Origin: Paramecium pentaurelia
Taxonomy: Eukaryota; Ciliophora; Oligohymenophorea; Peniculida; Parameciidae
Length of the DNA stretch: 64,000 nucleotides
Reading direction: 5' to 3'
Assembly: GCA_905183005.1 (NCBI GenBank)
Contig: CAJJDO010000056.1
Coordinates: 176,450 to 240,449 of the forward strand
Made by a program: the position numbers and the translations under genes. Below the pieces are notes generated by a model. It worked only from the letters and a program-made list of their open reading frames with translations, ran no database searches and was not told the origin of the DNA. The stretch's first letter is position 1, and each line of letters starts with the position of its first letter. Positions 12,059 to 24,108 of the stretch are shown in pieces.

Positions 12059-13143
12059 TCACCCCAGTATTCTAATTTTTTGATTGATAATACCTTAAGC
12101 ATCTTTAATAGCAATATCAATTGATTCAATTTCCCAATCATTTGTTTTTTTGTTCTTCTATCCTTTTACATAACAAACACCTGCCTTCTATCCATACATA
12201 TCAGTCTCAAATTCAGCTTAATCTCTTATCTATCCACCTCTTAATTATTAATTGAATTAAATATTCTAACCAAATAATTTCTTTATTTAAGGATTACTCT
12301 ATATGATAATTAATGATTATCTATGAATTTAAGTATTCAATACACTTATTCTCTAAATTATTAAATAAATCATACTCTATTTGCTTTTACATAATTATAA
12401 ATAGCCATAGCTCCAATTATTGTACTAATTATTGTGATATTTCTAACACCACCTACTTTTCTATATAATTCTTATTGTCTATATCTTCTTGCTTCTTCTA
12501 TTTCTTATTCAGTAGTTGGTGTTTTAGGTTTACGAGCATCTATTTCTAACTTTAGATCATAAAGTGTTCTACGATCACTAACCAAAGGTGGACTCATTAC
12601 TTAAGCCACATCCTTTTTCAACACTTAATTTGAATCAACCAATACTATTCTGAAATCTCCTTACAATCCAATATCAGCAACCAAATGATCAATCTTCCAT
12701 AATTTTACATCAGGAGTCAATTTCCAATTTTATAATGCTTCAATATCTTTATTATATTTCATCACATCTATCATTTGTTTTGTAGATGGAATATAATATT
12801 AGGACTTATTTTATATCTCCTATAATTCTCTTGATTATCCCATTAATTCCACTTTTGCAGCACCTTTAGGACCAACAACTTAAAATGAAAATTAACACAC
12901 ATCATCATTTTGAGTTGCATTGCTACCCATATTTATCTAAAGTGATAATGGATATCCAGCCAATTGAATTATTTAATCATTATGTTACAATATTCTTAAT
13001 GCTTCCTAAACTATTGGATGATCATATTTCTGTTTATGCAAATAGCTTGTACCAAAATAACCCACACCTGAAAATCCTAGAAAACATAAAAGGAAATTTG
13101 GTCCAGATCTAAATGGAAATGAATTCTTTAATTTATTAAACAT
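12059..13143 (-). CDS. Mitochondrial inner-membrane protein with two Coa1/Tim21-like domains
   Basis: About 354 residues with one 23-nt intron just after an in-frame GTATGA. Skipping that intron joins two similar halves. Each half begins with a helix: the N-terminal membrane-like stretch is FLLCFLGFSGVGYFGTSYLH, and the second half starts with ITIISTIIGAMAIYNYV. Each continues with a Coa1/Tim21-like domain: HPIVQEALRILQHNDQIIQLAG ... VVGPKGAAKVEL in the first, NPQIKKLFGQNIQF ... GQKAGVCYVKGQ ... WEIESIDIAI in the second. The family tethers assembly intermediates of respiratory complexes, or the TIM23 translocase, to the inner membrane. That role is inferred. Duplication of the domain within one protein is unusual. 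It is divergent from the unknown gene at 13456. Confidence 0.75.
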
Positions 13144-13455
13144 TATTTATAAATTTTATATATTATAATGGTAGGCTATTTTCGAATGATTATTTTTTTG
13201 TTTATTTAAAAAGAAATTAGATATTTCTTTATATTTGATTATGAGTTCTTAATCATTTATATCAATATATTCTACTAATCTAATTTATTTTATATTAAGA
13301 ATATATTATATATATACTAGATTTGTTATTTTCATGATTTTACTATTATTCCCTAATTTAAATACTTTATTGATTTATTAAAATAATTGAATTGCTTAAA
13401 ATAATTAATAAATTACTAGAACTTATTTATTAATAAAATAATTAAACAACAACTT
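13144..13455. other. Divergent promoter region, nothing specific seen
   Basis: 312 bp of AT-rich DNA between two divergent genes. No recognisable ORF or motif. Confidence 0.45.
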
Positions 13456-14985
13456 ATGTTTGATTTTGGATTTCATAATTGGTATCAATCTTAATAATTA
13501 AAATGCAAAGGACTTAATCATTTTGGAAATAGATTAGAAAAATTAGAAAATTTATATTTCCTTCCTATAACTAATCATGCTATAGATGAACTTCATCTAT
13601 TATGTGAGAAATGTAGTAAAAATGAATCAAATCAAAGGATTAATGTACATTCAACATACTCTTATGCAATATCATGGTTCAAGCAATTTGAATTACATTA
13701 TTTGGGGTATTTAACAAATAACACTTTTCTCACTAAAAAATAGGGTAATGAAATTTAACACAGAGAATTTTAGGATAAGTTATTATTATTATCAAATTGT
13801 ATTAATGATTTAAATCATAGCAAAATTGAATCTTTTATATTATCAATATGGAATTCTTAAATGATCTAAAATAATGTAATTGACAAATAATATGAACAAT
13901 AGACATTTTTGACTTTTGTAAAGTAATAAAGTAATCAATTGTTTTCTTTAGCTTCCAGACACTTTTATAATATCTTTCTCAAAGCTGATGTGAAACTTAA
14001 AAGTTAAGATGATTGTGATATTGTTTAAATTGATGTTTCAAAAGACTTTGTATTTTTATTAGAAAATTCACTTCTAATTAATAAATAATTAGTAGTTTCT
14101 ATATATTTATATCCAAGTTTAGAGTATGTTGATTCCTTTAAAAAAGAAAACATTAATCTAAAAGATTTTGTGATGAAATCAAGCATATATTCAAATCTAT
14201 TATTATTTCAATACTAAAATACATTAAGGATAATGGACATATTTGTATAAACATAAAAAAAAGAAGAATACACAATTAAATTTCTAATTAATTTTCATTA
14301 TAAACACAATTGTGATATAATTGACTCTATTATTGAGGATAATAATATAGTATTTATTGATCAAACCTATAAACTATTTGCTGTAAATGCTTAAAAAAAG
14401 GAAGTGAAATATCTAACTAAAAAGCTATAAATTTATTAAAAAGCTAATTAAATACTGTTCACTTAGTTTCATTTTTATAAAGAACTTTTAATTATTGAAT
14501 TATGTAATAAAGTACTTACAATGAATTAAAAAAATTATAAATTCTAGAAATCTAGTTAGATTGAATAAGAAAAAACTTTAGCTGCATCATATTTTTGTAA
14601 GTCTAATAAGATAATATATTAAGTATTACAATAATAGGAAAATAATTAACATGTTATAAAAAATGAAATAGTTGCATATAATTTTTAATGTAATAAGAGA
14701 TTAAGAATAATAAAATTAAGAAATACTACAAAACAAGGAAACATTAAATTATCATTAAAAAAAGATTAAAAAACATTGATACTGTTATCTAATGAATATA
14801 TATTAGTATATGATATGTCAAAAGGTGTTATAGTATTTTGTTTACCATTTGCTTAAAAGTTTTAAGTTAACAATTATGATTTTTAGGGATATTTTTTAGT
14901 TCAAAATTAGGAAAGAAGGGCATTGATATGGAAATAAGAAAAACTTTTTGAAAGAGATATTAGATTATTTTTCAAAAGACTATGA
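13456..14985 (+). CDS. Unrecognised intronless protein
   Basis: A single uninterrupted frame of 509 residues from the ATG at 13456 to TGA at 14983-14985, with many TAA/TAG glutamines. It is Asn/Lys/Ile-rich and mixed alpha-beta. A WD-like or beta-propeller-like tail is possible, because YILVYDMSKGVIVFCLPFAQ near the end resembles a propeller blade. No catalytic motif, signal peptide or membrane segment stands out. I do not recognise the family. The peptide deformylase gene follows on the same strand 73 bp downstream. Confidence 0.75.
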
Positions 14986-15058
14986 TTAGTAATATATTAT
15001 TAAATTATATATATATATTATTTATAATTATTAATACTTAATATAATATTTTAGTGTT

Positions 15059-15743
15059 ATGAAATTTGCAGATAAATTAATATAATAATAAAATCCATCA
15101 GCACAGGTTTATAAAATATTGAAAATTGGAGATAAGGACTATTAGAAATTATCTTAAAGAGCATAATAAATTTAGATGATGTCTTAGAGAATGAAATCAA
15201 TAATCTAATCTCTAAAAATGACTGCTGCTAAAGAAAATGCTATAAGTTTATCTTGTCCATAGATTGGATTCAATTATTCAATATTTGTTGTATTGAGAAC
15301 TATAAAAAGAAATTAATGGTGTTACAATAATGTATAAGCTTCTGATTATGTGACTTTCATAAATCCTTAGAAATTAAAAGAAAGTAAATTCACTTAAGTA
15401 GAATGGGAAGAATGTCCTTCATTTCCATATTTAATGGGGAAAGTGGAGAGACCATATAAAATTGAATATCAATTCATTAATGAACAGTTTAAATTAATTA
15501 AACATTCTCTTAGGTAAAATTAGTTTGTATTATATTAGTGGTTTTGAAGCACGAGTAATTTAACATGAGATGGATCATTTAGAAGGAATTACATTAGATA
15601 GACCTGATAGAATGTTATTGGAATCAAAGAGGGAGAGTTTTAAAAGTGATGATATTAATTTTGAGAGTTTATAAGAATAATTGGCAGATTTAGAAATAGC
15701 TTCTATGAAGATGAAATTAGAATAAATTAAAAATAAGAAATGA
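15059..15743 (+). CDS. Divergent peptide deformylase
   Basis: About 219 residues with one 25-nt intron. The three family motifs are present in order, though two are altered. Motif 1 is AISLSCPQIG (family GxGxAAxQ). Motif 2 is EECPS instead of EGCLS, with the metal-binding Cys kept. Motif 3 is QHEMDHLEG (HExxH, with both metal His and the catalytic Glu). The enzyme removes the formyl group from new proteins made in mitochondria. It is nuclear-encoded here, as expected. No strong targeting peptide is obvious in MKFADKLIQQQNPSAQVYKI. The C-terminal extension is charged and helical. The Gly-to-Glu and Leu-to-Pro changes in motif 2 and loss of both Gly in motif 1 make activity uncertain. Confidence 0.85.
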
Positions 15744-16020
15744 ATATTATTAAATTTTATGATTTTGATTTTTTATCATATCTTAAGATATCTTATAATG
15801 TATCTTAAAAAAGTTAAGATGAAAACAAAAAGTACTCCCCTAAGAATATAGTTGAGGAATCTGGTGTAGAAAATGATTCTTGACATGTGATTGGGTATTA
15901 ATTCTTTAAGTAGAGTATTGAGATCTTGAATTTGATTGGTTGATTAATTAAATAAAGGAATTTTAAGACTGTTTAAAATTGAACTGAATTATCTATTCTG
16001 ATTATTTAATAAAACACAAA

Positions 16021-16422
16021 ATGTCATCAGGAGGAAAAGGAAAAGCAGGAAAAGGAGGAAAGGCAGCTGGAGCACACAAATCAGTTTCCAGATCACACAA
16101 AGCTGGTTTATAATTCCCAGTTGGAAGAGTGTCAAGATATTTGAAATAAGGAAGATATACAGAAAGAGTTGGTGCTGGTGCTCCAGTATATTTATCAGCT
16201 GTTCTTGAATATTTGGCTGCTGAAGTTTTGGAACTTGCTGGAAATGCTGCTAAAGATAACAAGAAGAATAGAATCAATCCAAGACACATTCTCTTAGCCA
16301 TCAGAAATGATGATGAATTGAACAAATTGATGGTCAATACTACTATTGCTGATGGAGGTGTCTTACCAAACATTCATCCACATTTGTATTCAGCTAAGGA
16401 AGATCCAAGCCAAGCTGTTTGA
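16021..16422 (+). CDS. Histone H2A
   Basis: 133 residues, no intron. The N-terminal tail is Gly/Lys-rich and the full histone fold follows: AGLQFPVGRVSRYLKQG, then RVGAGAPVYLSAVLEYLAAE, then NRINPRHILLAIRNDDELNK. The docking region is VLPNIHPHL. The protein ends in DPSQAV, so an SQ pair sits near the C-terminus as in H2A.X forms, but without the acidic residue that normally follows the Gln. Few Gln are encoded and codon use is richer in GC than in neighbouring genes, as expected of a highly expressed gene. The antisense frame at 16002-16373 is a shadow. ATE1 starts only 28 bp after the stop. No partner H2B gene is adjacent. Confidence 0.97.
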
Positions 16423-16450
16423 TTTAATTTTTATTAGTCAAATAATTAAT

Positions 16451-18281
16451 ATGAATATTGATAATATCAATCTAGGCTACTTTGAAGGAGATCACTCCTC
16501 CACTTGTTCTTATTGTCATAAAGGAAAATCTTATTCCTTAGGATTCTCTACAAGTAATATATTATCAATCTATTCAAACAAGATAAATTATATCCTTCTA
16601 CATATCAATCCATGATGGATAGAGGATGGCGACGATGTGGTACATATTATTACAAATATAATTTCACATTAAATTGTTGTCTGTCTTACACAATCAGAGC
16701 CAATGCTCTTTTATCTTAATAGAAAAAAGGATAAAGGAAGATTGCTAAAACATTTTTAAAAGTTGTTTAATCTGATTTACTTATAAATAAAGTAGAAGAT
16801 TTGAAACAAGTAATACAATAAATAAGTTAAAATCTAAAGTAAAAATAAGAATCAAAACAATTAAACAAATAGCCATAATAATTACAATAAAAGATTGAAC
16901 CTAAATAAAAAATAATAGAAGTAAAATAGAAACCTTAAAAAATATCAGAAGAAATAATATAATCATTAAAATTACATTTTAAATAATTCTAAGAAATCAT
17001 TACTTAAAATATATAAGAAGTAATTTAATTATTTAAAGAATATTTTGACTAAAAGGGATTTAAATTAGAAGAAGTTTAATAAATATTCTAAATTAATGTA
17101 AATATTGATACAATTTAAATATTTCCATCATAAGTTAATAATAAAGGAGATTATTATAGTAATTTTATGATGCTCATTTATGGTCTTAATAAAAAATTAT
17201 TATTCTAAGATTTTCCTGTCAATAAATTTGCTTTACAACTTATTCCTTTTGTTTAAAAGAATTTTATTAGCAATTAATACTTATTTATATAAGAACCAAA
17301 TGGATTTCTATCGATATTTACAAAAGAAAATGAATAAAAGGCTAATTTGCATTTAAATTAAATTGAAAAATAGATTGTTTAAGAAAAATAAAAGGTCATT
17401 ATTGAATAAAATGTTGTGAATTAATAAAAATGTATCTATATTTATATACTTATAAAATAGAAAATATTAAAATAATAGATGCACTTACATTTAAATCAAA
17501 TTAATTTTAAATAGGAAACATGAAGGTTTTGTTGAAACCTGCAGAATGTACAGAAGAAAACTTTTAATTATATAAAAGATATTGTAAAGAAATTCATGGT
17601 AGTACAAAAGAAAGTAAAGATGGATATTCTTCATTTTTATGTGAATAGGGATTAGATTAAAAGAAATTTATATAATCATAAATTGATAAAAGTAAACTCC
17701 TATTTATGGGATGTTTTCATATGAGATATTATCTTGGAGATATTTTGGTTGCTGTTGGAGTAGTAGATATTACTGAGACAGCTTTAAGCTCAGTTTATTT
17801 TTTTTATGATCCAATATTTGAAGAATTCAATTTTGGAACATTTGGAGCTTTAGTTGAAATAGAGTATATTCAATTAATGAATCAATATTTTCCTGATTTT
17901 AAGTATTATTATTTGGGATTTTATTTATAAAATACTAATAAGATGTCATACAAAGGGGATTTTGAACCATGTGAATTATTATGTCCAGAAACATATACAT
18001 GGGTTGAATTAACAAAAGAATTAAGAAAAGAAATTGATAAAAGATAAGCTTAATAAATCAATTAAAGATAGTTAAGAATTAGTAAATAAAATGTTTAGAT
18101 TATTGATGATATGAAAATTAATGATAAATCATTTTATGGGTAGATTCAGGTATCTTTAAAAGGGAAGATTTTAAGATTATCATAATTGAATTTTGATATG
18201 AATAAATTATATAAATATTTGGATAATGGTTATTGTAGATTTGGAAGATAATTGATGGAGAAATTGATATTTGGGATATGA
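16451..18281 (+). CDS. ATE1: Arginyl-tRNA--protein transferase (N-end rule)
   Basis: About 590 residues, with at least two introns: one at about 16550, after FSTSN, and one at about 17430. The family's N-terminal Cys cluster is there: CSYC near residue 18, then YQSMMDRGWRRCGTYYYK and CCLSYTIR. A long Lys/Gln-rich insert follows. The C-terminal acyltransferase fold contains FMGCFHMRYYLGDILVAVGV, SVYFFYDPIFEEFNFGTFGA and KYYYLGFYLQ. It ends the domain with YKGDFEPCELLCPETYTWVE. The enzyme adds Arg from Arg-tRNA to N-terminal Asp/Glu/oxidised Cys and so marks proteins for degradation. The start is the first Met of this frame, 28 bp after the H2A stop; the Cys cluster lies close behind it. Confidence 0.93.
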
Positions 18282-18319
18282 TATTAAAATAAATATTTAA
18301 ATATATATATATAATAATA

Positions 18320-21065
18320 ATGTAAGAAAAAATCATTTAGGAAAGTTATTCTTATTTAAATGACTTGAATAATAAAGTAAACAACAGTAATAAATTGGTA
18401 TATAATGTAATAATTAATAAGGTTGGTATCTATAAGGGATTCATAAGAAACATTCATTAATCATTTTGTACTCTTTCAATGTAATTAACTGAATATTCAG
18501 AATAATTTTATTTAGAGTTAGCATAAACATAAGAAGAAAATGAATTAAATCTCTTCTATTATAATTAATTATCCAACGCCATCATAAATTTTGCTCACAA
18601 TTTGGATGAGTTGACTAGTGAAATGAAATAAGGCATTTTGGAACCTTATGAAGAATTTACATAAAATTACAATTAAATCAATAGTGAATTAATCATAAAG
18701 GGTTAAGAATTCTTGAAATAAGTTGAAAAACAAAGAGAAGGATTGTTTTTGAAACAACATGATTATTTAAAAACAGCTTATGATTTAGAGAAGAAGAAAA
18801 AATCAAAAACATTAAAATTAAAAGCAGATGAATTATTTGTTGATTATCGTTAAGAATTGGCAAATGTAAATTAATTATGGGATGTATTCAATGATAAATT
18901 TAAGAAATCATTTGATGAATATGATTCAAATGAATTAGGAAGAACTTCTATAACAGAAAATACTTCAGAAAAAATATTACAACATATTTCTAAAATTACT
19001 AATACATTAAATATGAGATTATTGTAATAATTACAATAATCTAATGAGAAATTACATTTGATTTAAAATAAATATCAAATAGAAAAATTACCCATTTTGA
19101 AGACTATTATGAAAAATAGAAAGTTTAATATATTTAAAGTAACTAAATAAGATAATTTTATTACTTATGAGGATTGGAAAGCTAATATGGATTCTCATGA
19201 TAAATTTGATCCTGCTAATTTATAGAAATTTAAATTATCATAATAACTTGTCTAATAAATTAATTAATTGACAGATGTTATATAATCAATATGTAATAAT
19301 ACATATTCAATTACTGTTGTTTAATATGATTATGAAACCTTATTTTAACATGCAGATACTAGAATTAAATTATTAGATAATATTGTTGAAATTATTGATA
19401 AAGCACCTACAGATACAATAACAATAAATCAATAAGCAAATGATCTCTTAGTTTTGATTGCCAGAAACTTAATTATCAGTAAAATTATTAATATTTATTA
19501 TTGTATATAGACTTGTAAAAAGATCAAGCTTTTAATGTTGTGGAATTCAATGCTTTATTAAATTTCATTACTTAATTTGGAATGAGAGAAAAAAATCAAT
19601 TTATAACTGTAGGATCATAAGCAAGTGAAAAAACATAATTATTTTATGTTAAAAATAATTGGTAATAATTATTATTGTATTTAAATGAAAAAGAAAATCT
19701 TGAAAATAATTCAAATAAATAATAAAATAATAAGAAAAAAAATAAACCAAAGAAAAATGAAATTTTAAATTTTTTATATTAAAAAAAAAGAATAATAAAG
19801 GAATAAATGACTTAAGAATAAAAACTTAATTATTTAAAAGTACTCTTAAATTTATAAAAAATCTGTTCAATGATGTTAAAACTTGATATAAAAATAGATT
19901 ATGCAAGTGAAACTATTATTATTTTAGCCAAAATGTGTAATATTAAGGTTTAAGATATTGTATTATTATTGGAATAATTTGAATCAATAAAAATTTATAT
20001 GGAATAAATATAACCATAATCACCAAAAACATAATAAATGATTTTAGAAAAGAAAAGATTATTTTATATCTTTAAGAAATGTCTTAAATATTTAACTTTA
20101 TAAGATTAATTAAATATAACTTTAGTTAATAAAGAATTTGCTACTCTAAACACTAAAGTTAAATAATAATATTTATGTTTTAATAATCTTAGTGAAAGAT
20201 TATCAATTAAAAGAAAGTTATTATGGACTAGTTTACTTTAACCAGATTCAGTTTAACTTGATTATTATAAATTAAAAGAGAAATATTCAAAGTCAGCAGG
20301 ATCCAAAGAAGCATTTTTAGAATAATAAATTGCTTAAGATGTATAAAGATCATTCAATAGTGTTGGATTATAAAGTAAAATTAATCATCTTACTTTACAC
20401 AATTTACTTAAATTATATGCATATTATAATAATACTGTCTCTTATACATAAGGAATGAATTTTGTTATGGGATTTATATTCATGATCATGGTAGATGAAG
20501 AATTAACATTCCGTTGTTTCTCTGCCTTAATTAATTAATTATTAAAAGATGTACTTCTATATGATTTAAAATACATAAGAGTATTCTTTTACAAATTGGA
20601 TCGTTTATTAGCTATATTTATGCCTAAAATTCATTTGCATCTTAAAGAAGAGAAAATTGAAGCAGGTCATTATTCTGCTCCTTGGTTTATTACATTATTT
20701 ACTGGATCTTTTATGAAGAATGAATTTTCAACAGTACTCTTTGATATTTGGGATTTATTATTAAGTAGAGGATGGTGTGGATATTATTAAATATTATTGG
20801 GAATCTTTGAAACTTATGAAGAGAAAATTTTATCTATGAAATTTGATAATTTATTGTAATTCTTAAATAATCTAACTAAAGCAGAATTTTTTACTTAGAA
20901 TACTGATGTATATATATATAAATCAATTATTTATAGGAAATAGCATCTTTGAAGACTCTAAAATATAGAGCTTTGAAATTTAAAGTGACAAATAAATTAA
21001 TTACAGAATTAGATAAAGAGTACTATTTAGTCAGACAAAAAATCAATAATTTGATGAACTCATGA
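18320..21065 (+). CDS. TBC-domain RabGAP with N-terminal coiled-coil (F-BAR-like) region
   Basis: About 894 residues with two introns (32 nt near 19.49 kb and 29 nt near 20.91 kb). The first half is long, helical and Gln/Lys-rich (FLKQVEKQREGLFLKQHDYL and similar), resembling an F-BAR/FCH-type membrane-curving module. The C-terminal TBC domain has both catalytic fingers of the family: IAQDVQRSF (IxxDxxR, arginine finger) and SYTQGMNFVMG (YxQG, glutamine finger). These are followed by helices including IEAGHYSAPWFITLFTGSF and LFDIWDLLLSRGW. It should speed GTP hydrolysis by a Rab and so act in membrane traffic. The target Rab cannot be told. The start follows the ATE1 stop by 38 bp and the next gene starts 28 bp after its TGA. 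Confidence 0.9.
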
Positions 21066-21093
21066 ATTAATATAAATTATATTGTTAAAATAT

Positions 21094-22718
21094 ATGAAAA
21101 AAACTCTTCCTGTTCTTGCCCATTTTGAAAAGAGTTCAGATGAAATTGCTAGTAAATTAACTAATCATATATAGAATATTTTGCATAAAAGTATGGAAAC
21201 AATTACCATATAATAAAACAATTATAAAACTAAAAGAAATAATTAGAAACTCCTATGTTAGATGCTAAAAGAACATTAAGAACAATAGAATAAGAATGTG
21301 ATTCAAATAAAAGAAGTAATTCTAAATAATCAGAACGTATCAAACCTACTTCTACTTTTAATTTCTCTAGACCTGGTAGTTAATATGATACATTCATTCA
21401 AAGTACTTAAAATTTTGACTTAAATTCTGGATAACTTTTATTTTAGAATTTAAAATAGATTATGGAATCTATTTAAATTAAAGAGGATCCTCCAAATTTC
21501 TAATCTTATTGGGAATCCGTTTATATGTTTAAATGGGAATAATATATATATTATTTTATCAAACCTTTAACATAAAAGATAATTTAAGAATCAATATTAT
21601 TAAGTGACATAGTAATTTCATTTATTTAATGTTAAATGAAAGAAAATTTACTTAATAATAATTCATAAGAATATCAATAAGAAATGATAATTATAACAAA
21701 ACTTTTATTTGAAAATTTCTGTCATTTTTTAAAGAAAATATTAACATAAACAAAATAATAAAATACATTAGTTATATAATTATAAAGTAAAATTGATTTA
21801 ATATTATGTAAAAATAATCATAGCATTAATTTTATTTAGGAATTAACTAAAAATAATAGTTTCATTAAAAAAATAATAGAAAATTTACTAAAAAATGATA
21901 ATCCTAATATTTAACCTGTAATTATTACATGTAGATATTAATTAAGTCAAATTAAATTATTAGATATTTAAACTAGTAGATAATAATTAGTTAATGCAAT
22001 TTATTTATCTACTAGTATTGATTAATAGATAGAATAATATTAATCACCATTAAAATCCTTATTCAAAATACCTCATTAATAATAATACATGATGCATTTA
22101 AGAGAATCATTTAATAATTTAGAATCTGTTTAAGTTCCATTTATTTAAACACCTTTTTAACACTCTTTATGTGTATTATTGGATTTAGATGAAACCATGG
22201 GTCATTATGTATAAGATAAAATAATAAATTTAGAATGATAAGTTTAATAAATTTATTCCTAGACCAGGACTCATTGAATTACTCTAAGGAATTAAAGAAC
22301 ACTGTGAAATAATAATTTTTACAGCAGGTTTATAAAGTGTATATATATAATTTATATAAAGTATGCAGATCATGTAATAGCTGAAGTATAATGTGATGAA
22401 TATATAGATCATAAATTATATAGACATCACACAACATTTAATGGGAATAATTTCATTAAAGTAATAGAATAATGATTACAATAGGATATAAGTAAAGTAG
22501 GTAGACCTTTAGAAAGAACAATAATAGTTGATAATACTCCAACAAATTATGAAAAATAATAAGAAAATGGATTATTGGTGTCAAAATGGATTGATTAAGA
22601 GGAAGATAGAGAATTATTTGAATTGAAGGATTTGATAATTAGATTAGCTAAGACAAAAACTATTGATGTTAGAAAAGCTTTGAAAAAATATAGAGATTAT
22701 ATCAGTAGACGTAAGTGA
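21094..22718 (+). CDS. FCP1/SCP-type (NLI-interacting factor) protein phosphatase
   Basis: The C-terminal third is a HAD-family CTD-phosphatase domain. It has SLCVLLDLDETMGH (DLDET, the DxDxT catalytic loop; first Asp is the nucleophile), FIPRPGLIELLQGI, IIIFTAGLQSYADHV, NFIKDISKVGRPLERTIIVDN and ENGLLVSKW. Three introns of 23-25 nt inside the domain are needed to give this order. The N-terminal region of some 350 residues is Gln/Asn/Ser-rich and not recognised. Its first exon is uncertain: the ATG at 21094 is in a different frame from MLDAKRTLRTIEQ, and more than one splice could join them. The family removes phosphate from Ser, often on the RNA polymerase II tail. The substrate here is unknown. 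It converges on CFAP144 with 32 bp between stops. Confidence 0.88.
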
Positions 22719-22750
22719 TTATAGATATTGTCATAAATTAATATATTTGA

Positions 22751-23318
22751 TCAAGATCTTTTCTTTTTGAATGGATTTTCATGAGTCATTTCAAAATAGT
22801 TATCCACAAATTTAGTGATTTCACATTGTTAATTTGCAAAATTCTTAGTTGGTTTATAGACATTCTAAAAAAATATTATGGAAAATTTTACTAATTAGTT
22901 AGCAAACCAACCAATTTCTTAATTTTATGTCATTGGGAAATTGTATTTTTATCTTGGAATTTAATTTCTTAATTCTAAAGTCTTTTCTAATTTCTAATTT
23001 GAAAATGCTTCTTCAACAGGATCATCTGTATATGGATTTCCAAAGATATCATTATCTTTGTCCTTTCTAGATGATTAATGTGATTAAGGTTCTTGTTATT
23101 TCATTATGATATATACTTATATGATTAGGTTTTTCAGCTAAAATGACAACTGAAATGGATAAGAAATAATAAATACCTCTATTTGGATTTAATTGAAAAT
23201 GTTCGGTTCTATTCTTATCAAAGAATTTCATTTCATTTCTAATGTTTTCACTAAAGACTATGTCCTTATTTACTACTTGACCAGGGTCTGGTTATTTCAG
23301 TTATCTCTTTTATGCCAT
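22751..23318 (-). CDS. CFAP144: CFAP144/FAM183-type cilia and flagella associated protein
   Basis: About 163 residues with three short introns (25-27 nt), including one just before the conserved end. It begins MAQKRQLKQPDPGQVVNKD and contains KFFDKNRTEHFQLNPNR. It then shows the two most telling family segments: PMTQNQEIGWFANQL and QQCEITKFVDNYFEMTHENP, followed by a basic tail. Vertebrate FAM183 proteins carry the same EIGW and CEITKF landmarks in the same order, and the length is right. Members of this family bind inside ciliary doublet microtubules. That location fits a ciliate but is inferred. Confidence 0.8.
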
Positions 23319-24108
23319 TAATTTATTAAATATATGAATATAAATAGGTTTTATCATTCATAACTTAAAGTCAAAACAAATAACAATTACATATTAGATA
23401 CTATTCAATCATTTTCATCAATATTTAATTCAACAAAAATTAATTGAATTTATTATTCCTATCAACTCATTTGTAATAAATTATTGATTTTAATTTTGTA
23501 ATTGAACTATTTAATTGTTTTAATTTAAGATGATGAAATCCTTAATATTTTATAATCTTATGATAATTAATTCAATTAATTTCAATAGATTGCAAATTAC
23601 TGTTACTAATATAAAATATAAATGAATAAACAATTAATGTATTAAAATGATAAAGTAACAAGAATTTATGAAAATCTTACAAATTATTGATTCTTAAAAG
23701 ATTATATTTAATGCATATCTCATTATAAATTAATAAATATACTTAATATATTATAATAGAAATTCTATTTCGATTTAATAAATTAACCATTGATATCTGC
23801 TGTAAAATATAAAATTCTATTGATATTTATAAATATATGACTAGTTTTACTTTTAACCAAAAACACAACTTACTAAATGAATAATAGAATAGGTTCAATA
23901 AATACACTAATTTCTTTATTTATATTCTTTATCTTTATCTAATAGAATATTTATACAATTCAATATTGTAAATTATATGTATGTGATAATCTTTAAATTA
24001 TTTTAGATTGAGTAATAAAAAAAGAATGATACATAAAAAATAGATTTTAAGATAGTATGAATATAATAATGTAAAAAAATAAAACAATTTTTTAATTATG
24101 AAAAATAA
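23319..24108. other. Gene-poor AT-rich spacer
   Basis: 790 bp with no supported ORF, RNA gene or repeat on either strand. The DNA has frequent TGA in all frames on the side I read most closely. It contains the CFAP144 promoter and the 3' UTR of the palmitoyltransferase gene. Confidence 0.5.

Noticed and set aside
16002..16373. 123-codon minus-strand frame over histone H2A
   Set aside because: Antisense shadow of a strongly biased, GC-richer coding sequence. The plus strand is an unmistakable H2A.
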